From NCBI GenBank assembly GCA_963691815.1, contig OY829657.1:28855243-28919242 (forward strand): a stretch of 64,000 nt of DNA, written 5' to 3'. Position numbers and translations under genes: made by a program. The notes beneath the pieces were generated by a model, which saw only the letters and a list, made by a program, of their open reading frames with translations, had not been told where the DNA came from and made no database searches. Source of the stretch: Echiichthys vipera. Taxonomy: Eukaryota; Chordata; Actinopteri; Perciformes; Trachinidae. This document shows, piece by piece, positions 49,313 through 60,874 of the stretch; positions within the stretch are counted from its first letter, which is position 1, and every line of letters starts with the position of its first letter.

Positions 49313-51972
49313 TTAATGCAACATGAATGTCCTTGGAGTGACGAGCAGCTTTCGTTCAACGGGGTATGCAGCAAGGGGGGTGTAGTCATTCAGATCGTCA
49401 GGATCAACAACCACAGTTGCTGCAGGGTCTCTTCTGGCAAGCTGGTAACACCTTAGATGCTCTAGGAAGCTCACTGTGAAAAGTTCCATGATGAATGATA
49501 TGCAGCCATACACTACACAGATCTCCAATACTCTCCCAAAATCTGGCAGTCCACATGTCTGTCCAACTGAGAGCACCATTCCTTTAGAATACTTGGTCCC
49601 CTTCACGTAAGCAATGGAGGTGAGTGAAACAGAGTCCAGACCTTCAAACTTATTCCATATAGCTTCTCTAATGGCAGCATCTAAGATGGCTACAGACACA
49701 GCTGATACTCGTCCTGTCTCGATGTCTGGCTTGAAAATAGTTGGCATCTCCAAATAATATGACAACATAAGTTGATGTCTTGTGGCCAAAGTGTGCAGAA
49801 TATTTTTAAAGTTGCGAGTGTTGTAAACCACTTTTTTAAAGAATGAATGTTTAGCCTCAAATCTTATTGTCCAGAACTCAAATAATGGTCCAAATTTCTT
49901 GATAAGGACAGGGTAATGTTCAAGATAATGATGTTTGGGACGTAATTTTGTACCAGGAAATACTTCTAAAAGCAACTGTCTGTGGTCACAGATTTTGGCT
50001 TGAAGGTAGCACAGGGTTTCTGTTGTAAAAGAGGGGCTTGACAACAGCTCCACAATGTCTTTCAGTTCAAGGACCACAGACCAAGTCTTTTCACTCTCTG
50101 GAACATGGTGGCCAATCAACAGTGGGAGGAATCTCAGAAGGGCCCAGTTCTCGTATCCGTTGCCACCAATAGTTCCTTTTTTTGAGAAGGTTGTTTGTAG
50201 CGTCTGAGGTCTGTTAGTTTTGTCAGAAAACTGAAAAGGAAATGATGCTATCCTATCATTAAGGTCATTCAATGTGAAATACTTTTTAGCAATCAAATCT
50301 GAAATACATATGCATAGTTCCACAGGTACAATTCCTTCCAATACATCATGAAGAAAATCAGGTGGAAACCCTTTTGCAGGATGAAAGTGGGCAAGTCTGC
50401 TTAATGGACAGACTCTCTTCAAACCATCAACACATGAGGCATCAGTTGTGTTTAGCACATTAATGGCTTCATCAAACAGTTCGGGTGTTCTCAAAATAAA
50501 TGCCCCGCTTCTGACATCATGTTGTTGAATATCTTTAAGGCTAGCCAAACAAAATCTACAAAATTTCTCAACATTGAAAGACTCTTGGTATCCTGCAAGG
50601 GAGTGTGTGCCCAAGTTGTCTGCTGACACATATACAACAGTACCTTTGATACAAGATCCAAGTCTTTTTACAAATACACCTGTTGCCTCTAAATGCTCAA
50701 TATCTCTAATCAGAGGCTCCAAAACTTTGCTGTAACCATATTGTTTTATATGTACAGTTTTGCACAATGCAGCTAAATAAATTGATGACAATGTTGATCT
50801 AAGCCTTATGGGCAAGTTGAGTATCACCCAATATATACCACAGACTTTGTGCTTCTTCCCCCAATGGGTTACAAATTTCAAAGTCAGCAATGTATAAGCC
50901 AAGTGCTATGCCTAATTCTTCAGAGAGAAGTTTGTTTTCTTTAAAGTATTCACCATCTTGAAATGAACTATAACGACCTTCCTGCTCATTAGATCTCTGT
51001 AATGTTTCAAGAATCTCACTTCTTTCCAACAACTTACTTAACACATCTAAAATAGGAACATACACAAATGAATGTTTTTTTTCTTGTGCATTTAGCACAT
51101 ACTCAACCGGTTCAATAACTGTAAAGTTCTTTCTGTAAAATGACTGCCTTTTACGCTCTGTGCCCAAACACCCTGCCCTTGAGAGAAATTTGAGTGGGTT
51201 CAAAGACTGAATTTCATCAGACAATGATGTTACAACAAAGGCATCAGCTGCACAATTATTTTCCTCCAAAACATTCTCTACAATTTTTCTTAATATTTTT
51301 ATAAGCAAAGTCTCCGATGTCAAATAACTCATCAATTACTTCCTGTACTGTAGAATTAGAAACATGTAGAATTGTTTGCATACGGAGAAATAAAGATGCC
51401 AACTGACGTGTAATTGCCTCACCATTTTTAAGATTGGGCTCAGCCTCAGGTACTGAATCATGTGAAGGTGATGCCTCAGTATCAGAAACAAATTCCTCTT
51501 CTAGTACCACATTTGTAAGTGTATGCTGTACAAAAAGGTCTGGTCTTAAACTATTTAGAGTGGACAACCTGTGATAGCAACTTCTATGAGTGGTAAATGT
51601 TGACAATACACTGGACTTGAAAGAGCAATCTGCAAATGGACATTTAACGGTTTCCTTGTTCCTCAAATGAGTCTTGAGATGAGCAAAGTATTTGTTAATG
51701 TTACTGGGCTCTGAGAATTTACACAAATCACAGCATAACTTGGTCACAATTTTGTGATCTTTTTTTACATGTTCTTTCAAATGTTTTTTAAGTTCAGCTT
51801 GTGTTTGAAAGGTGTTCAAACAGTCTTCATAAATACAGACAAGGCCTGAACGCCTTCGATGATGACTGTGACGCTCTTTATAATGCTGGAGTATTCTTCC
51901 TTGCCCATTGGAGGAGAACGCACAAAACTTACATTTCCACCTCATGAACTGGACATCCTTGTTAACTTCTGT
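49313..51972 (-). CDS. C2H2 plus CACTA/CMC-like (TNP2-type) DDE transposase protein, two frame slips
   Basis: A large coding exon begins after an acceptor (TTCTGTTCACAG) at 51973. The first in-frame ATG is at 51945 and the stop at 49313. Without two slips it would encode about 876 residues. The N-terminus has four C2H2 fingers (Cys5/Cys8/His21/His26; Cys37/Cys42/His55/His59; about 72-93; Cys102/Cys107/His120/His125). The C-terminal half contains, in order, VSADNLGTHSLAGYQ, a Cys-x2-Cys knuckle (CRFC), ILRTPELF, FPPDFLHDVLEGIVP, GNGYENWALLRFLPLLIG and KHHYLEHYPVLIKKFGPLFE, then FWTIRFEAKHSFFKK. This order parallels TNP2-type transposases of CACTA elements; candidate catalytic residues are Asp near 50620, Asp near 50359 and Glu near 49858. 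Apparent +1 slips lie in an A5 run (51284-51288) and a G5 run (50858-50862). It is either a mobile-element gene or a domesticated relative. Confidence 0.8.
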
Positions 51973-52211
51973 GAACAGAAAAAGACAAAAATAAATTGTT
52001 ATAAATTTTCAAATTAATCAAACCAAAGTATTTATATATTTAGTTCCTAAACTCTTGTTAAGTCTTTCAAAATGTGAAATGTGAATGGTTGCACTAATGC
52101 ACTTGCAAACAGGGATATCGTGATTTTGCAAATAACATTCCACATTCTGACCATTATGCGTCTTCTCTGACATGATACAGTATATTTTTTATTCCAACTT
52201 TAAGTGTTAAC

Positions 52212-52214
52212 TTT

Positions 52215-52282
<68 letters not shown>

Positions 52283-52285
52283 AAA
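52212..52285. repeat. (TA)n tract forming a 74-bp palindrome
   Basis: TTTGTTTATA on the left mirrors TATAAACAAA on the right around about 30 TA units, so the whole tract is self-complementary. Confidence 0.95.
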
Positions 52286-53155
52286 CTGACATTCCGAATC
52301 TAATTTCCAAAATCACTTGCTTATTGTGTTAGGTTTAGCTAAAACGTATGCAGTATACTGCAACAACCCTGCAGAAATTACAATAGTTTTGTTAAAAGTC
52401 AGTCTTGGTTTTGTTAAAAGTCGTATTGCTGTTAATGTAGGATACTGTAGATTATGATTTCATATCATTTTAAACTGGGCATATTTCAAGAAACACCTCA
52501 ATATCATCAATCAGTAACAGTTCCAAAAAGTACATCTCTAAAATAAAAAAAAAACCTGGTAATTAGTACAATAATGAAGATTTATTTTATGATTAATTGT
52601 TTGTAATAAATACTGTCAGATCCTACCTTTTCTATCCTACCTTGCTAACATAATGTCTAAATATTAAAATGAATAACAATACCCTACATGTAGTTGAAGC
52701 GCACAACACAATCCAGATTTAATTATAAAGCACATTTAAAAACAACAGCATTGACCTAAATGCTGTTCAAATTATGCATAAAACAAACAAAAACAAAGGT
52801 TTACATTAAAGTGGCAGAAAGCTCTCACAGATCCTCTCCTCTCTCTGCAAGCAGACCTGCTGCACACATGCACCATGAGGTTAAAAGGAGAGAGAAATAG
52901 CGCTCAGAAATGAGTTTGGTCTACTGCATGTTTCAATCTGAATGCATTCATTGACTATTTGGGATAAGTAGCGTTGTTTAAACTTGACCCTCCAATGTAA
53001 CATAATGCCGACGTTACCCTTGGACTGAAAGTAGCTAACTAGTAGCTAACTAGCTAACTCCTGTTCGGTTTGAGAGTGGAGGGAAATTAAGTGAAAAACT
53101 TCAGCGGCACATGAAATGTGCAACAACGGTCAAATTTAAACATTACACCAATTAG

Positions 53156-53156
<1 letters not shown>

Positions 53157-53195
<39 letters not shown>
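53157..53195. repeat. (TA)n tract
   Basis: About 19 TA units. Confidence 0.97.
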
Positions 53196-53198
<3 letters not shown>

Positions 53199-53402
53199 AC
53201 TTTTTACATGTTTTAACCAAAGGGGGCCGTTAAAGTTTGTCCACCATAGCAGGGGGGGGGGGTTGTTATCGTTAACTCATCAATGCCACGAATTTAGCCT
53301 TTCCAGGCTCTTAAAAAGCATGACCTATAAAGTTACTGTTTTTATTTTACTGCAACTATGATTAATGGAAAAAATCTTAAATTAAAATAGAGAAAAACTC
53401 AC

Positions 53403-53560
53403 CTTGCAGGGCTCTGTCCACCTAACCGTCACCTCCACGCAGATCACAGCCAGTGTTGTATTGCTCCGCCTCCGTTAACAGGCTGTTGTCAGCGAAATAG
53501 TGTTGTTCCGCCGGTGGAAGTAGTCCTTTCTTATTTACTGCAAAATGTCTATATTTTTGC
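53403..53560 (-). promoter_or_regulatory. Probable noncoding first exon and promoter region of the transposase-like gene
   Basis: The donor at 53403/53402 marks the 3' end of an upstream exon on the minus strand. The exon region is GC-richer than its surroundings (CCACCGGCGGAACAACAC, GGAGGCGGAGCAATACAAC) and has no long frame, so it is likely 5' untranslated. The transcription start is not visible, so the outer limit is a guess. Confidence 0.4.
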
Positions 53561-55045
53561 TGGAATTCGATGTGCGACCTAGCTGCAGTGTTTTAATGAT
53601 TATTCCCATGCTTCAACCGTACCTTGGTTTAAGGAAGACATTTTAACTAAAAAGTCACAGCAAATAGTTTTTTCTGTGTCATTCCCGCTTTTTTTCTCTC
53701 CTTTTTTTACCCATCTGATGACTTACAACCCCAAGTTCAATCAACACATACAAATCAGTCAAAATGTTTAGATGGTCAACATAATGACTAACTGTAAGTT
53801 TTACTTTCTAAAACTTGTAAAGTTGCGTTCAAAATCCAAAACTTATCAGAGCTCTTTGTGTTAAAGAGAGATAGAAAGTGGACATAACTAAACAAGGCTG
53901 CAATGTTTTAGAGTGCACATCATTGTGGCGTATTCAGTCAAAGGTCAGTCATCAACAGATGTCTACCAGTCCACTTTATCCTCTCTTTTCCCCTCAATCC
54001 CATACCCCTTGCCTCTTTCTTTTCTCTCTATTCATCCCTCAGCTTATGAACCCTTCTTTCATCATCTCCTCCATCCATCCATCCATCTACTATCCATCCA
54101 TCCCTAACACTTGCCTCCTTTCAATCGTTTCTCTCTCCCTCTCTCCACCTGTTTCTCCATCCCTCCCTCCCCTCCTGTTCTCTGACTTTCAGGGAACAGA
54201 AGCCAGCTTAGAGGGGGGAGAGGAAAGAAATCAATAAGGCATGATTTATTGATCACTAAAAATGATGGCACTCATTAGCCCCCCAAAGGGACCTCAGCAT
54301 TAAGCAGATGACAAAATGTCACCCGTCCTAGCACCACCCCACCCGGTCACCACACAAAAAAATATCCCTGGCCACCACCAAGCTGCCTTCTCACCTCCCC
54401 CAGTTGCTGATCTGATGTCTGGAATTAAGGACAGAGAAATGCAGGCACAACAAGTGGATGGTAGTAAGATGGACAAATTGAAAAAGGGGGCCTTAAAGAA
54501 ACCGTTTGATACACATCAGCTAAAATGCTTTTCTCATCTTATCTGGACGGGGGGGGGGGGGCTGTAAATCCAATGATTATTAAAGTGGGTGCAACTTGCT
54601 GCTGTTCATGGAGGAATTGGAAATTTTATCCCTTTAAAAGTATGCGTGTGGAAAACAAATTTAACGGCCATCTACTCACACAGTAATCCTGTGTTTAATG
54701 TTGACATTTTGAGTGTAAGCCGAATGGTAATGAATGGTCCTAATTAAAAGGGGTTTATGCTCTGGGGAGCATGAATACAGTACTCACTAAATTAAATGTA
54801 AACCAACCTTAACTTTGATGTACAGTACCGTTTGACTGCTACTGTACATAGCAAATATATAGAAAATGGCATGGAATTGCAGCCCTCAGTTACCTAGAAT
54901 TCTTGTTTGATTGACCAAAGAGTTGGCGATGTCATGTTAGCTATCATACAGTCTATAGACCCCTACTGTCTTGTCAGGTCCCAATTTTCACCCATTTTGA
55001 AGCCTTGAGTTTGTCATGTGGCTCTCACCATCTGGTTGTTTTTTT
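53561..55045. other. Intergenic stretch, possibly including the far end of the CACTA-like element
   Basis: 53725-53850 is AT-rich with CAAGTTCAATCAAC, AAAACTTGTAAAGTTG and similar motifs, weakly like the subterminal region at 45218-45740, but no clean CACTG-type end can be fixed. A CCAT repeat lies at 54074-54105, and a short match to the LINE tail of 28951-29095 at about 54575-54620. Confidence 0.4.
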
Positions 55046-55238
55046 TAAAGATAATTTTTGTTGGCAGTTTTTCAAGCCTTTCATTAGTTAGGACAGACAG
55101 GAAAGGGGGTGAGAGAGAGAGGGGAAGACATGTAACAAAGGGCCACAGGTCGGAGTCAAACCCGCGGCCACTGGCTCAAGGTCCTTCAGCCTCTTTACAC
55201 GGAACGACTGCTCTAACCACTTAGCCACCGGCGGCCCC
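55046..55238 (-). mobile_element. tRNA-derived SINE, nearly complete
   Basis: On the minus strand it begins GGGGGCCGCCGGTGGCTAAG and has an A box in GTGGCTAAGTGGTTAGAGC and a B box GGTTTGACTCC. It goes on with GACCTGTGGCCCTTTGTTAC, TCTTCCCCTCTCTCTCTCAC and TTTCCTGTCTGTCC. The tRNA head and the body match the truncated copy at 22497-22620. Confidence 0.87.
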
Positions 55239-58200
55239 CATCTTGACATTTTTGAGCCATAAGTGACCATGTTTATTTTCAATGGCACAGTGCTAAGCTA
55301 AACTTTTAAGAGGAAAATTTGATGATTTTTCAGACTTTTGCTGGCAGGTGAGCAGGAGCTCCAGTAACTGGCTTCGATCATCTGCATGTACTTCAGTGAC
55401 AAAGAGACCATTGAGAATTTCCCTCAGGTTAGTAGTTAACACTTGCACTAGCTAGCTTGGTTAGCAATGTGCAACCAAATGCTGATCAAAACATTTTTAA
55501 GGCATTTTCCCATTGACTTCAACACAGTCAGACTTATTTCTGAAGCCAATGAAGTCACCCCCTGCGGGTAACTAGAAAAAATTAGTGGTGGGACCCGATT
55601 AAAAAAATGAATCTAATTAATTAGAGACTTTGTGATTAATGAATCACAATTAATCGCATATCAATATTTGACACAAGAAGCAACATTTTTTTTTCATTTT
55701 TTTCAATTTAAATGGATTTTGGTTTATTACTTAATGAATAGACACAACAATGAGTTTAAACAACAGAATGTGTGTTTATCAGTGAGCACTAACTTTTTGT
55801 AAACTTTTACATCTTAAAGACATTTTTTTTGTTTATAAAATAATATAACAGAGCTTAGTACGGTATATTCAAGAAAAGTGGAAACCTAACATCGCCAAAT
55901 ATTTAGAATAATATCCTTGGCATAAAATAAATAGTTAAACATAAAGTGCTTTTTCTCCCATGTTTTTAAAAAACATGCATCAGTATTACGGCACGCTGGC
56001 TTCACATTTCAGACCTTGATGATACGTCCATTTAGAGTCATCAATGAAACTAACACATGCATGTCTTTGGACTGTGGGAGGAACCCGGAGAAAACCCACG
56101 CAGACACAGAGAGAACATGCAAACTCCAGTCTGAATTCAAACCAGGAACCCTCTTGCTTATAATAATAATACTAATTAAAAAAATAGTATTAATAATTTC
56201 TAGTTGATAATCTTATAAGGTATCACAAGTAGCACTCACCAGTGTTAAAATTCTCCTCTCTTGAGTAGTTTCTCTGTGTCTCCGTCTCAGTCCACTGCTG
56301 GACATATCTGCTGTCGGTGAATTAGTCTTTTTGGAGATTTTGGAGCCAAAAACTCACTGCTGTTCAGCAGATCATTGGCAACAATGAGCTCCTAAACACC
56401 ATAAACCATTGTCCACAAACACACAAACCAATGTGTGTGTACTGCGTAATATTTTATTGAAAGGGAAGGACAGCAGATGAGAGATCTGTGAAGGGGGGCT
56501 GGTCTAGTGAGATCAAATGTGTTTTTAATTAATTCAAGACACAGCAGTTAAACTTTGCTTTAATAAACCAGAAGGTCAGCAACACCCACCTCCATATAAT
56601 TGGGTCCATCTTTACACCTTATGTTCCCACAATGATTTTTGGAATCCCCCTTTGGCATTAGGCATGCACTCAAAATGTTACAATATAGAGTGGGGCTTTT
56701 TGCTGCAGTAAATTAAACTGATGGGATACTCCCATGATCTTTCTTTCATACTACTATATATACTAGCCTATAACTGCAAAGAAACATTACAGCCAAGTCC
56801 TCAGCCTTCATTTACTGCTGTATGCCTACAGACAATTATGCTGAGATGATCTTGGCTTCAAGGCTTTTTTTGAAAATAAACTGCAAGTCTGTTTTATTTG
56901 TAAGGAGGCTAAACCGGTTTTCATCATGGCAGGATCAGACAACACAATAGTTTTGCACATGGAGATAGTCACTGTGTTATATGGAGACAAGGCAGTCAAC
57001 ACACACTGGACCCCAATAAAACAGACTACTGTTTTTCATGACTTGCAGGAGAAAGGAGGTGCCAGGGACCAACTTCATTATTCCCCCTGACCGCACCAAC
57101 AAGATTACTCCTCTTTTGATTTGCCAATGACTATGCAAGATCATGATCCATTTTCATTCTCAAATTTGTTGAAGCAAAACAGGAGAGTTGAAGTTAAAGT
57201 TTGTGCTTTTAACTCATTTAGGCTGGCATGTATCTGGAAGCCTTCACATAGGCTATCCTGTCACAACAAGACATTGTTTCGTATTTCTGACATTGACATT
57301 TACAGCGACCATGTCAATGGCTATATAGAGATGTAGAGCTACACTCTAATAGAGGAGATGCTAGCCTAGCTACAAACAGCTGCTACAGAGCAACCGATTA
57401 TTAAAGAGGCATACATTGTTACATTGTGCAGTAATGGTCAATAGGGTCACCAGGATGTGTTTAGCGAGTCTAATGCATGACTTCAAAATCTCCCATAGAA
57501 GGTCTGTTGGGTTAAGTTAGGTGATTTTTGAATCATATAGCAAATTATTTACATATTTCACATGCTCTTTAAACCATTCATTGAGCCCTTGTACCTTGTA
57601 TTCACTATGTTTTTTCTTTCATTTTGCTTTTCCTTTTATTTTTACACCCACCTGTATGTATAATATATTTGCAAAATACTTATGCACTCTTGTCTCAACT
57701 GAGACAAACAGTTTACATATTTTTTGCGATATTTCTAAAATCTGTGCAGGTGGTAGAAATACATGCTCTTGGGTAAAATGGTAAAAACAGAGACTGACCA
57801 CTTGAAAAACTGTGTTGTTCTTAATTCCATGTTTCCTTTGCATTCTGTCTACTCAAACTTAGTGCTGTGACCTTGAAAGCCCTTCATCATGAGCTTTGAT
57901 GAGCTTTTAGTGTGTTAATGCATTTCAATGCACACACCTTAAGCAGAGTTTCTCTCCACCACCCCACTGCTTGCTGGACAATCCCTCATGTCATACTGTG
58001 TGTGTATGTCATTTGGATGAAGGGAGGGGCTCAGGCAGGGCCCCAGGAGGGGGTGACTGGACGCTTCATCTCCCGATGGCCAACCTCTCACAATGATGCA
58101 TGAAACCCGGCAGGACGTAGAACATGGGCCTCTGCGGCCGAAAAACAAAAACAAAAAACACCACCGATACAGACACACCAAAACACCAACACACACACAC

Positions 58201-59116
58201 ACACACACACTTGGATTGTGGATTGGACTGTTGGCAGGAGCATCGGCTAATGGCCACTTACTGAACACACTAAAAGAGTTTGACACCCATTCATTGCTCT
58301 GACTTTCTATCAAATATGGAGCTTATTTTTTTGGTAAATTGCCATGCTTTCTCCTCTGCTATTAAATAGACACATTATGGTTTCTCCAACGACAGACAAA
58401 AAGTACTGACTCAGTTGTTAACTAATCATCTACTCATCTCAGTGCATACACCCTTGATTAACGTAAGGGTGAGTTGATAATACCAAATAATCACTGTCAG
58501 TCTAGTACCCATTACAGTTAAAGCAACAAAGAGAAAGTGCCAACTAAAGAGAATCATTAGCAGGAAATTACAGAAAAGACTGGCCATGCAGATCATTTCA
58601 ATGGCATTTTTGTCTTCATTTGGCAGTTATTTAAACATGAAATAAAAAAATAACACTAAAACTAGGAACAATTTGGTTACACTTTCGTGACCTTAGACCG
58701 ACTGCTTAGCACTAATCATGGAGTCTAAATGTGTCAGACTAATTCACAATTTTAAGGTTTTTTTTTAAGTTTTAGGTTTTACTTCCTGTCCGTTTCACAT
58801 TAGTGAGATGCATGGTGGTGTCCGGTGAGATTAGAAGTAAATAGTTAGATATAATTAAAATAATACTTTAAGACATGCTCTTCAGTGACATGTTGTTTTA
58901 AACAGAGGTCTGCTGATGCAACACCAGCACAGAGCAGGACTGCAGTTCATGACCTGCTCTAATCTTCTTTTCTACTTAATTTGTTGAATCTACCCTTCAG
59001 GTTAACACTAGCTAAGTCAGAGGATCTGTAGTTTATTTTATGAGAGTGTTGAATCTATTTCAACACTGCAAGCCCCAGCAATACACCCACCAAGTGTGAA
59101 GTAGATCGGATGAACA
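55239..59116. other. Intergenic stretch with one SINE fragment
   Basis: Besides the fragment at 56062-56162 and a (CA)n at 58189-58210 nothing was recognised. 55580-55680 has ATTAAT-rich text often seen in fish repeats (GGGACCCGATTAAAAAAATG). The remaining frames lack domains. Confidence 0.5.
56062..56162 (-). mobile_element. tRNA-SINE fragment of the ACCCACGCAGACAC type
   Basis: CTTTGGACTGTGGGAGGAAC, CGGAGAAAACCCACGCAGAC, GAACATGCAAACTCCA and TTCAAACCAGGAACCCTCTT are the ordered blocks of a very common teleost repeat whose last block is a reversed B box. Confidence 0.75.
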
Positions 59117-59526
59117 GGGGCCTGTTTCACAAAGCAGGTTTAGTGAAAACTCTGAGTATGTTAACCCTGAAATGGGGGAAACTCTGAGTTTTCCGTTTCA
59201 CAAAGGGAGGTAACTCAAACCAGAGACAGAGGGGTAACTCTAGCCTGTTTCACAAAGGGAGGTAACTTAAACTCTCGGTCAGTTACCATGGTAACATGCT
59301 CTCTGAAACTAACCTGGTCGGGACCAGGTTTTTCTCAGAAAACCTCGAGTTTCTCTCTGTCTCCGCCCTCTTTCAGCCACACACGGTGTTTCATTTCCTC
59401 ATTCATTCAGTCAGCGGGCGAGTTTTGGCGAAGTATAGTTCTGCTATAGTTCCGTCTGTTTTTTCAGAAAATCACTGCAAACATCAGTCATTAGAAGTTA
59501 TATTAGGTGGCGACTATTTCACTACC

Positions 59527-59757
59527 ATGGCGTGTCCTTCTGATAACAATCCCGTGGATGAAGCTGCAGCATTACTGCGCAGATAATTATATATTCGTCG
59601 GGAGATGATTATCAGACTATAGATTATAGATGTTCTTGCATTTCCAGGCAATTCTCTGTTTGAGCGGTACCGTTTCATATCACAGCAGATATTCTGTGTT
59701 GCGCTGCGTTTTTTTGCAAACGGGAGTTTTTGTATACAACGTATAAAAGTCATTCAG
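59527..59757 (+). pseudogene. Harbinger transposase N-terminal exon, broken
   Basis: From the ATG the frame reads MACPSDNNPVDEAAALLRR, a stop, LYIRREMIIRL, a stop, then IDVLAFPGNSLFERYRFISQ and QIFC. The spacing of RREMIIR and LFERYRF is that of the N-terminus of HARBI1-like (DDE_Tnp_4) proteins of fish. Two in-frame stops and the absence of any DDE part make it a relic. A second, more decayed copy follows at 59812. Confidence 0.82.
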
Positions 59758-59764
59758 TAGGCCT

Positions 59765-60290
59765 ACATTAGAAGTTATATTAGGTGGTGAATATTTACAC
59801 TACCATGGCGTGTCATTTTGATAACGATCCCGTGAATGAAGGTGACGCATTTCGCAAACAGAATTAAATATTCGTCGGGAGATGATTATCAGACCGCGCA
59901 TAGACGTCCTTAATATACTGCAGCCATAATTACAAAATGAATGAAATGGATCTTTTGAGCAAGTTGAATGTATTTGACTCAGCGTTTCTAAATATAATTC
60001 CAGCTTTTCTTGCAATTCATAGGTTCAAAAGTGTGTGCTTTTAGTTGGGTTACCGGTATATTAACTACTCCTATATAGCCTTCTGATCCAGAATATCACC
60101 TATAATGCGAGGGGGCTGAATACGGCACAACACCCTTTCATGTCACAGTCCATCTCACCCCTCCTTACATTTCCAACATTAACAGCCAGTCATGCTCTCA
60201 TATCAGAGCAGGTATTGTGTGTTGCGCTGCGTTTTTTTTGCAAATGGGAGTTTTTTATACAACATTGATATGTTGTATAAAAAACAGCCA
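59765..60290 (+). repeat. Internal duplicate of the Harbinger 5' gene region
   Basis: CATTAGAAGTTATATTAGGT and CACTACCATGGCGTGTC at 59768-59818 repeat 59488-59537. CATATCAGAGCAGGTATTGTGT and GCAAATGGGAGTTTT at 60196-60255 repeat 59676-59732. An unmatched block of about 230 bp separates the two parts. Confidence 0.8.
60250..60285. repeat. 16-bp stem hairpin with 4-nt loop
   Basis: GTTTTTTATACAACAT and ATGTTGTATAAAAAAC are perfect reverse complements around TGAT, inside the duplicated Harbinger region. Confidence 0.95.
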
Positions 60291-60510
60291 CTTACGGTAA
60301 TATTTACTTTACGATGTAAAACCTGCTCAAAATGAGGCGTCACCATGAGACTGTGCTGAGATTTTACCTGTTTGAAAAATGTTTTTATGTTTCATCTTAA
60401 GCTGCGCTTCTCCCCCGCGGGGTTGCACTTAAATGAAATAAATGAATAGGCTCCCACTCAAGCAGTTTCCCTGTGATGTTACTGTGATTGCAACAGGACT
60501 ACATTTAAAC

Positions 60511-60660
60511 TTACGCACTGACCCGAGCAGCAATGTCCTCCAGCACCGTTTCCCTCTCTTTTGCTGCTGCAGCGGTGTAAACCTGCTCAAACTCACCGTA
60601 TGAGCGCATTAATATTTCCAATTCCAGTTGTAGCGTAGCCCTTCGCTTCCCCGTTGCCAT
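60511..60660 (-). pseudogene. Harbinger Myb-like protein, first exon
   Basis: From ATG at 60660 the frame reads MATGKRRATLQLELEILMRS, YGEFEQVY, TAAAKERETVLEDIAARVSA. Similarity is to the Myb/SANT-like partner proteins of Harbinger elements (ELELL...Y.EFE.. / TAAAKERE...IAARV). The frame stops at 60511, but GTGC|GTAAGT at that point is a good splice donor, so this may be a first exon whose downstream part is lost. Confidence 0.72.
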
Positions 60661-60874
60661 GGTGACTCGTCGAATCAGGGCTCCATTGATGCTGTCTTTT
60701 TATACTTGTGGTGCACGCGCTTAACTCCAGGTCAAACTACTCTGAGTTGATCAACCTAACGCAAATCTGCTGTTCTGGAACCGAAAACTCAGAGTTTCCT
60801 ATCTCAGAGTAGATCAACTCAGAGTTCCGGGTTAGACTCAGAGTTTTTTGAACCTGCTTTGTGAAACAGGCCCC

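Larger units (their letters stand above)
51973..53402 (-). other. Putative first intron of the transposase-like gene
   Basis: Bounded by a strong donor (CAAG|GTGAGT, intron start 53402) and the acceptor at 51973 on the minus strand. AT-rich, with two TA tracts and, at 53251-53262, a G run. No other coding frame is recognised inside. Confidence 0.6.
59117..60874 (+). mobile_element. PIF/Harbinger DNA transposon, decayed, 1.76 kb
   Basis: Both ends are GGGGCCTGTTTCACAAAGCAGG in inverted orientation, identical over at least 22 bases. Short motifs (ACTCTGAGTT, CACAAAGGGAGGTAACT) repeat near both ends. Inside are the start of a Harbinger nuclease gene (plus) and the start of its Myb-like partner gene (minus). 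That is the two-gene layout of PIF/Harbinger. No clear 3-bp duplication is visible (ACA left, AGT right). Confidence 0.87.

Noticed and set aside
53675..53690. TTTTTTCTGTG as the far end of the CACTA-like element
   Set aside because: It resembles an inverted CACAG end, but the AT-rich motif sequence continues beyond it and the flanking bases do not match those at 45217, so the end was left open.
55170..55238. tRNA gene
   Set aside because: A and B boxes are present but the sequence continues into a SINE body; the clover-leaf is not preserved.
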